Assembly (NCBI RefSeq): GCF_002911015.1
Contig: NZ_KZ626854.1
Span: 1-64,000, forward strand
Reading direction: 5' to 3'
Length of the DNA stretch: 64,000 nucleotides
From: Streptomyces populi
GTDB lineage: Bacteria > Actinomycetota > Actinomycetes > Streptomycetales > Streptomycetaceae
Below the pieces are notes generated by a model. It worked only from the letters and a program-made list of their open reading frames with translations, ran no database searches and was not told where the DNA came from. Position numbers and translations under genes: made by a program. Of the stretch, positions 59,501 through 64,000 are shown piece by piece. Position 1 is the stretch's first letter; each line of letters starts with the position of its first letter.

Positions 59501-61089
59501 TGGGCCGGGACGCCACGGTGGTCCTCCGGCGAGACCCCGAGGGACGCCTCCTTTCGGAGACCGTCAACGGTCGGACCACCACCTTCACGCACGATGCGGC
59601 GGGGCGGTCGCTGAGCCGCACCACCCCCACGGGTGTCACCAGCACGAAGACGTACGACGGCCGTGGCGAGGTCGCCCAGGTTCGTACCGCGGGACGCACG
59701 CTCGACTTCCGCTACGACGACGCACGGCGACTGCTTTCCGTCGGCGTGGACGACGCTCTGTCGCTGAGCCGCGGGTACGACCGACTCGGCAGAGTCACGA
59801 CGCAGGCCGTTGCCACCGGCGACGGGCGCACCGTGAGCGACCGCTCCTACCACTACCGCGCCGACGGGCATCTGATCGGCATCGACGGCCTGGACGGGGA
59901 GAGCCGGGGCTTCGAGCTGGATGCCGCAGGCCGTACCACCGCCGTACGGGCGGAAGACTGGCTGGAGTCCTACGCGTACGACGAGACCGGAGCGCAGACG
60001 GATGCCGCCTGGCCGAGTCGGCACCCCGGCCAGGCGGCGGTGGGCCCTCGCGCCCACGGGGGCGGCCGGATCGTCGGGGCGGGAGCCACCCGTTATCGGT
60101 ACGACGAGCAAGGGCGGTTGATCCGTCGGCACCGCACGCGCCTCTCACGCAAGCCGGAGGCCTGGGCCTACACATGGGACGCGGAAGATCGGCTCACCTC
60201 CGTGCACACCCCCGACGGGACGTGCTGGCGATACCGCTACGACCCGATGGGACGCCGCATCGCCAAGCAGCGTTTGGCCGTCGGGGGAACCACCGTGGTG
60301 GAGGAGACCCGTTTCACCTGGGACGGAGCCACTCTCTGCGAGCAGGTCACGACCGACGCCGAAGGCACTCGGCCCGTGGCCCTGTCCTGGGAGTACGACG
60401 GGCTGCGCCCCATCGCCCAGACCGAACGCATCCTCACCGCCTCGCACGAGGAGATCGACTCACGGTTCTTCGCCGTCGTCGCCGATCTGGCGGGTGCGCC
60501 CACCGAACTCGTCGGTGAGGACGGCAGCGTCGCCTGGCGGGCGCGGAGCACGCTGTGGGGGGTCACCGCCTGGAAGAGCGGAGGCCGCGCCTATACGCCG
60601 CTTCGGTCCCCTGGGCAGTACTACGACCCTGAGACCGGTCTGCACTACAACGTGCACCGCTACTACGACCCGGAGACGGCGGGCTACGTCAGCCCCGATC
60701 CGCTCGGTCTGGGGCCCGCTCCGCATCCCTTCCTCTACGTCCTCGATCCACTTCTCATGGCCGACCCGCTCGGGCTCTACGAGATCGGCAAGCCGGACCC
60801 CGCGAGCCAGGCAGGGAATCTGCCGATGCTCGCCGACAAGATCGCGGCGCACGGAGACATCAAGAACAGAGGGATTCCGGGCGTCGACGACCTGGACGTG
60901 CCGGAGCACTTGGAGGATCTGATGACCAACTCCCCAGGTATCCGTATGCGAAGCACCACGTCGGGCAATCCTCGTTTCGCCTGGTGGGACGATGCGACGG
61001 GAACGATGCTGATCCGGGAAGGGGACAACGGGACCTTCATGCAGCCCGATGACGGCTATGAGTACTTCCTGAAGCAACTGAAGGAGTGA
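56590..61089 (+). CDS. WXG100-RHS polymorphic toxin
   Basis: 1499 residues. Residues about 25-110 form a WXG100-like helical hairpin (AWAGKSAEAFQAEF with W-A-G) for type VII-like export, then a coiled coil (110-215), two hydrophobic segments (about 243-281), and the DUF6531 start (SDPVDMATGAMYFPETDVSL at about 371-390). Then about 20 RHS/YD repeats to residue about 1340 (YDARGHLVTTVRPDGRVLRR type). The core ends GLHYNVHRYYDPETAGYVSP, and a DPLGLYE junction at about 1398, after which the last 101 residues are a variable C-terminal toxin (see finding). The RHS shell would hold and deliver the toxin. A candidate immunity gene follows with overlap. Confidence 0.88.
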   Translation: MAGNRPGDWHVLDLDRDPTPGDPDRVRKLSKDLHDFADDVSDALRLIKGMAGEDAVLAWAGKSAEAFQAEFSGVPKQLKKLKKSYEMAGDALGDYWPRLERAQALADKALVKGREAQADLASAKSRLSSADSWVTRAGKEADKYKDDPTGSKDAEKPDEAKVRAATRDAQHAKSAQASARSDVADANGALDAAKKMAEDARKMREEAARDAKSKIGEASDAGIHNRKWWEEVGDWFSDNWDTIVTVCKVVVAVLGVIAMIIGGPILGAIVLVAALVVLADTLNKYAKGQASLWDVAFAALDCIPGMKGLTTLGGLAKGLKGGLAAMKGLKGGLKGMSLAARGLGKNARGMLADGAKGAYNRLKNAVRSKGSDPVDMATGAMYFPETDVSLPGSLPLVFTRRAASDYRTGWWFGSTWASTVDQRLEVDGAGVVLVTEDGLLLSYAHPAGPRRPVLPEAGPRFPLTRLGNGRYHVDDPLTGITREFDVPVDGIALLKRMSNRNGETIDFDHAPDGTPLAIRHSGGYRIEVTVTDGRVTALHLAGAGEDGSNLLLRSYGYTDGCLTTVVNATGHPMRFTYDERHRITSWTDRNGRGYSYAYDTADRCVAEGGEAGHLSLSLDYDGVDAAWPDARITTVTTAEGAVSRFVVNDRCQVVAEIDPLGGTTRTSWDEHHRPTSWTDELGHTTTRSYDDLGRLLEVRRPDGASVRLAYDARGHLVTTVRPDGRVLRREYDARGNCVTVVKPGGATTRYTYDDAGHLSSVTDPAGGLTRVRCDPAGLAEHVTDPLGGVTRYAHDAFGRVATVTDPLSHMTSMEWGAEGELTRRTDADGQTEVWTYDAEGNRVSHTDVMGAVTRFEYGHFNLLAARTGPDGVRHTFAYDPSLRLIKVGRPDGRHWTYEYDVAGRLASETDFDGRSRRYGRDAKGQVVLRRNGLGQTVRITRDPFGRMIVKDVDGAVSTYTYDLNDRLCEAVGRDATVVLRRDPEGRLLSETVNGRTTTFTHDAAGRSLSRTTPTGVTSTKTYDGRGEVAQVRTAGRTLDFRYDDARRLLSVGVDDALSLSRGYDRLGRVTTQAVATGDGRTVSDRSYHYRADGHLIGIDGLDGESRGFELDAAGRTTAVRAEDWLESYAYDETGAQTDAAWPSRHPGQAAVGPRAHGGGRIVGAGATRYRYDEQGRLIRRHRTRLSRKPEAWAYTWDAEDRLTSVHTPDGTCWRYRYDPMGRRIAKQRLAVGGTTVVEETRFTWDGATLCEQVTTDAEGTRPVALSWEYDGLRPIAQTERILTASHEEIDSRFFAVVADLAGAPTELVGEDGSVAWRARSTLWGVTAWKSGGRAYTPLRSPGQYYDPETGLHYNVHRYYDPETAGYVSPDPLGLGPAPHPFLYVLDPLLMADPLGLYEIGKPDPASQAGNLPMLADKIAAHGDIKNRGIPGVDDLDVPEHLEDLMTNSPGIRMRSTTSGNPRFAWWDDATGTMLIREGDNGTFMQPDDGYEYFLKQLKE

Positions 61090-61094
61090 TTGCG

Positions 61095-61637
61095 TTGACG
61101 CGGGCAGAGGGGCCCACCCCGGCGCGACGGGGCAGGAAACGGGAACCACGCGACGTGTTCCGATCCGCGCCGGACACGAGGTCCGTGTGGGCGGGATTGC
61201 CGGCAGAGGTCCTGGAAGCCGTCGCCCGGTGCGACACGGAGCGTCTCGAGGTGGAGCGGTCCCGGGTCGCGCCGGCGCTGCGGGAGAGGATCACGACTCC
61301 CGTCTACTCGGTCGCCGATCGGTTCGCTTCCTGGGAGCGTGTGGTGCGCCGGATGGAGCCCGGTTGGTCGAGCGACGACTTCTATCCCATCAGCGCCTAC
61401 GAGAACGACCTCGACTCCCGTGACTCGCTCGAGCAGTTGATGCCCGGGCTGCCCGCGGAGGCCCGGGAGGGTGCGCTGGGGCAACTGCTGGCGCAGCTGG
61501 ACGAACGCTTCGCGGCCGCGAGCGTTCCGGATCCGGAGCGATCCCTGCGCGCCTGGGTACGTCCGACGAAGGAGCGTCCCGAGGCGGAACTCGCGCAGTG
61601 GTGGAAGCGCAGGCCACTGCGTGATCCGTGGGATTGA
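61095..61637 (+). CDS. Candidate immunity protein for the RHS toxin
   Basis: 180 residues from TTG 61095, 8 nt after GAAGGAG; GTG 61086 overlaps the RHS stop (GTGA) and is an alternative. The protein is acidic and has no membrane segments or known family. Features: TTPVYSVADRFASWERVVRR, SDDFYPISAYENDLDSRD, and a tryptophan-rich end (RSLRAWVRPTKERPEAEL, then WWKRRPLRDPW). Its place directly after the toxin tip is the normal place of immunity genes. Confidence 0.55.
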   Translation: MTRAEGPTPARRGRKREPRDVFRSAPDTRSVWAGLPAEVLEAVARCDTERLEVERSRVAPALRERITTPVYSVADRFASWERVVRRMEPGWSSDDFYPISAYENDLDSRDSLEQLMPGLPAEAREGALGQLLAQLDERFAAASVPDPERSLRAWVRPTKERPEAELAQWWKRRPLRDPWD

Positions 61638-61745
61638 TCCGTCGGCGGCCGGGAGGACCACCGCGGGTGCCGGCGAGCGCGGTGTCGTAGGTCGGGGGCC
61701 GCAGGCTGGGCATCGCATGCGGTGCGGGGGAGGAGAACGGAATTC

Positions 61746-62014
61746 GTGGCGGACGACTGGGACTTGATGGACCGGGTGGACGCTGTCGTCCTCGGCATGG
61801 GGTACATCGGGGAGAGCCGGGCCGCGGAGGTGGCCCAGACGGTTCCCGAGTCACGCGCCCGCATCCTCGACTGGCTGCGTGTGGCGCGTGACTCCCAGGA
61901 CCGGCACAGGGAGGTATCGCCACTGGCACGCCGAGTGAGTGGCCGGCCCCGTTGCGCCGGCAGGCGGCGGAAGAACTGGGCATCGACGACGCCGAGATGC
62001 CCGGCGGTGCGTAG
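61746..62014 (+). pseudogene. Short frameshifted gene after the RHS locus
   Basis: From GTG 61746 (GGAGGAG upstream) the frame reads DDWDLMDRVDAVVLGMGYIG and ILDWLRVARDSQDRHREVSP, then becomes Arg-rich near 61935. Another frame continues smoothly as [20 protein letters not shown] and stops at 62014. One shift near 61930-61945 joins both into an about 89-residue helical protein. Either a pseudogene remnant of an island gene (perhaps a second immunity-type gene) or a sequence error. No family recognised. Confidence 0.5.
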
Positions 62015-62213
62015 CCGTAGGCGGAGGGGTGAGGCGGGGTGGGGAGAGCTTGGCGGCCAGGTGGGACTGGGAAAGCGGTGAAGGCGTGTCTCCCTCCCCC
62101 GGATCGTCGACGGTGTCGTTCGTGAGGTCGAAGGGTGACGCGCTGTTCGGCAGGCCGAAACGGGTCAATCGGTGGATTTCGCCGGGGCGGTTTCGGTTGT
62201 GGTCGAGCCGGGT

Positions 62214-62241
62214 TTGATCTGCGTCACCTTAGGGGTACGAT
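62214..62241 (+). promoter_or_regulatory. Promoter candidate of the S10 operon
   Basis: TTGATC (62214-62219), 16 nt, TACGAT (62236-62241), about 390 nt before rpsJ. A second possible -35 TTGGCC near 62255 lacks a good -10. The long leader to rpsJ has no gene. Confidence 0.5.
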
Positions 62242-62501
62242 CCTCGGCTCGATTGGCCAGGGGGGCGTCCGGTATGGCAGACTAACGGGGTTGCTCGGTC
62301 GAGTGCCGATGCTGCGCGCCTCCCGTCGGGAGGACTGGAAGCGAGTCCCACAGTACTCGTCGCCCACTCTGCCGCGAGGCAGCGCTGGGGCGGACGTACG
62401 GGAATCTTCCGGGAAGTGTCAGCGGGGTGCAGGCCAGGCGCCCGGTGGGTGTTCTCGCCCCCGGTCCCGCGGTTGCTTTCGGGCGGAGCCGCGTCCCTGG
62501 T

Positions 62502-62564
62502 AGGGAAATCCGTGACGGATATCCCTGTCGCCAGGAGCGCGACACACCCGACCGCGTGGGTCGG
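62502..62564 (+). promoter_or_regulatory. Structured rpsJ leader with 25-nt element shared with rpsL
   Basis: An 11-bp hairpin (AGGGAAATCCG 62502-62512 with CGGATATCCCT 62515-62525, one mismatch) is followed by the 25-nt block (62540-62564) identical to 44935-44959 in the rpsL leader. This mirrors the rpsL leader, where a hairpin also precedes the block. Probably a conserved ribosomal-protein leader; regulator unknown. Confidence 0.65.
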
Positions 62565-62629
62565 AGACCAGGACGCGAACCCCCGAGTGCCAGAGCGTTT
62601 AAATCGAGACAAAGGACTACTGAGTAGCC

Positions 62630-62938
62630 ATGGCGGGACAGAAGATCCGCATCCGGCTCAAGGCCTACGACCACGAGGTCATCGACTCCTCGGCGAAGAA
62701 GATCGTCGAGACGGTGACCCGCACTGGTGCGTCGGTCGCGGGCCCGGTGCCGCTGCCCACTGAGAAGAACGTGTACTGCGTCATCAAGTCGCCGCACAAG
62801 TACAAGGACTCTCGCGAGCACTTCGAGATGCGCACCCACAAGCGCCTCATCGACATCCTCGACCCCACGCCCAAGACCGTTGACTCTCTGATGCGACTCG
62901 ACCTTCCGGCCGGTGTCGACATCGAGATCAAGCTCTAG
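62630..62938 (+). CDS. rpsJ: 30S ribosomal protein S10
   Basis: 102 residues from ATG 62630. 30S head protein and NusE antitermination partner of Nus[41 protein letters not shown] and [17 protein letters not shown] are typical. First gene of the S10 operon. Confidence 0.97.
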   Translation: MAGQKIRIRLKAYDHEVIDSSAKKIVETVTRTGASVAGPVPLPTEKNVYCVIKSPHKYKDSREHFEMRTHKRLIDILDPTPKTVDSLMRLDLPAGVDIEIKL

Positions 62939-62955
62939 GGATCGGTGATCTGAGA

Positions 62956-63600
62956 ATGGCTAAGCAGATCAAGGGCATCCTCGGCGAGAAGCTCGGCATG
63001 ACGCAGGTGTGGGACGAGAACAACCGTGTTGTTCCGGTCACCGTCGTCAAGGCCGGCCCGAACGTCGTGACCCAGGTTCGTACGAACGACGTCGACGGCT
63101 ACGAGTCCGTCCAGATCGCGTTCGGCGAGATCGACCCGCGCAAGGTGAACAAGCCCCTCAAGGGCCACTTCGCGAAGGCCGACGTCACCCCCCGCCGCCA
63201 CCTCGTCGAGATCCGTACCGCTGACGCCAGCGAGTACACCCTCGGCCAGGAGATCACCGCTGAGGTGTTCGAGGCCGGCATCAAGGTGGACGTGACCGGC
63301 AAGAGCAAGGGCAAGGGCTTCGCCGGTGTCATGAAGCGTCACAACTTCAAGGGCCTCGGCGCCGGACACGGCACCCAGCGCAAGCACCGCTCCCCCGGTT
63401 CCATCGGTGGCTGCGCCACCCCGGGCCGTGTGTTCAAGGGCCTCCGCATGGCGGGTCGCATGGGCAACGAGCGGGTCACCACCCAGAACCTGACCGTTCA
63501 CGCCGTTGACGCGGAGAAGGGCCTGCTCCTCATCAAGGGCGCGGTTCCTGGTCCGAACGGCGGCCTCGTCCTGGTCCGCACCGCGGCCAAGGGGGCCTGA
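62956..63600 (+). CDS. rplC: 50S ribosomal protein L3
   Basis: 214 residues. Early assembly protein near the peptidyl transferase centre. [40 protein letters not shown] and [20 protein letters not shown] are characteristic. Starts 17 nt after rpsJ. Confidence 0.97.
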   Translation: MAKQIKGILGEKLGMTQVWDENNRVVPVTVVKAGPNVVTQVRTNDVDGYESVQIAFGEIDPRKVNKPLKGHFAKADVTPRRHLVEIRTADASEYTLGQEITAEVFEAGIKVDVTGKSKGKGFAGVMKRHNFKGLGAGHGTQRKHRSPGSIGGCATPGRVFKGLRMAGRMGNERVTTQNLTVHAVDAEKGLLLIKGAVPGPNGGLVLVRTAAKGA

Positions 63601-63605
63601 GGACT

Positions 63606-64000
63606 ATGACCACCATTGACATTCTGTCGCCCTCCGGCGACAACGCCGGGACCGTCGAGCTCCCGGCCGAGATCTTCGACGTCGAGAAGATCAGCATTCC
63701 GCTGCTTCACCAGGTCGTCGTCGCGCAGCTGGCCGCCGCCCGTCAGGGCACGCACAAGGTCAAGCGTCGTGGCGAGGTCCGCGGTGGTGGTAAGAAGCCT
63801 TACCGCCAGAAGGGCACCGGCCGCGCGCGCCAGGGTTCGACCCGTGCGCCGCAGTTCGCCGGCGGTGGCGTCGTCCACGGCCCCACGCCGCGTGACTACT
63901 CGCAGCGGACCCCGAAGAAGATGAAGGCCGCGGCCCTGCGCCACGCCCTCACCGACCGGGCCCGCAACGCTCGCATCCACGTCATCACCGGCGTGATCGA
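63606..64000 (+). CDS. rplD: 50S ribosomal protein L4 (partial, runs off the window)
   Basis: The first 131 codons are present. [20 protein letters not shown] and [20 protein letters not shown] are the L4 loop reaching into the exit tunnel. Starts 5 nt after rplC. The rest (about 85 residues) lies beyond base 64000. Confidence 0.95.
   Translation, partial: MTTIDILSPSGDNAGTVELPAEIFDVEKISIPLLHQVVVAQLAAARQGTHKVKRRGEVRGGGKKPYRQKGTGRARQGSTRAPQFAGGGVVHGPTPRDYSQRTPKKMKAAALRHALTDRARNARIHVITGVI

Overview
The window is a high-GC actinobacterial chromosome, almost certainly Streptomyces. The evidence is strong third-position GC bias, frequent GTG/TTG starts, DUF397/XRE and anti-sigma-type ATPase gene sets, and the gene order murB - add - aspC - tRNA-Trp - secE - nusG - rplKA - rplJL - rpoBC - rpsLG - fusA - tuf - (island) - rpsJ rplC rplD. 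No CRISPR array, rRNA gene or insertion sequence was seen.

Region 1 (1-6130) is the right-hand part of an integrative element of the AICE class (pSAM2/SLP1 type). It carries an XRE-type regulator, a KorSA-like GntR repressor, four tiny translationally coupled ORFs (three with Cys pairs), a RepSA-like initiator, an excisionase and a tyrosine integrase. It ends at a 51-nt copy of the 3' end of a tRNA-Tyr gene, which I read as the att site. Transfer genes and the other att site must lie left of base 1.

Region 2 (6.2-22.5 kb) is core and variable chromosome: secreted and lipoprotein genes, an SDR-type NAD(P)-binding protein, an amidohydrolase, tRNA-Thr and tRNA-Met, rpmG, a pair of MaoC-fold (HadA/HadB-like) dehydratase genes, two TetR-controlled modules with clear palindromic operators (TetR + MFS pump, TetR + NAD(P)H-binding protein), murB, adenosine deaminase and an aspartate aminotransferase.

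Region 3 (22.5-37.1 kb) is the transcription/translation core: tRNA-Trp, secE-nusG, rplK-rplA, two lipoproteins, an L10-type leader with attenuator, rplJ-rplL, rpoB-rpoC. Most transcription units end in strong hairpins.

Region 4 (37.1-44.6 kb), between rpoC and rpsL, is the most unusual part. One leftward set encodes a class III nucleotide-cyclase-like protein, a large P-loop/helical-repeat protein, a Band-7-like protein with a proline-rich tail, and an M48 membrane protease with a YPG-repeat N-terminus. A Crp-type cyclic-nucleotide regulator lies upstream. The cyclase C-terminus and the NTPase N-terminus share a near-identical ~26-residue Gly-rich motif, suggesting a signalling or conflict system held together by homotypic contacts.

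Region 5 (44.6-51.1 kb) is the str operon (rpsL, rpsG, fusA, tuf) and gdhA. Region 6 (51.1-62.0 kb) is an accessory island: VapBC-like pair, a frameshifted HTH gene, an ATPase/XRE/DUF397 set, and a WXG100-RHS polymorphic toxin with candidate immunity gene. Region 7 (62.2-64.0 kb) opens the S10 operon; its leader shares an identical 25-nt hairpin element with the rpsL leader 17.6 kb away.
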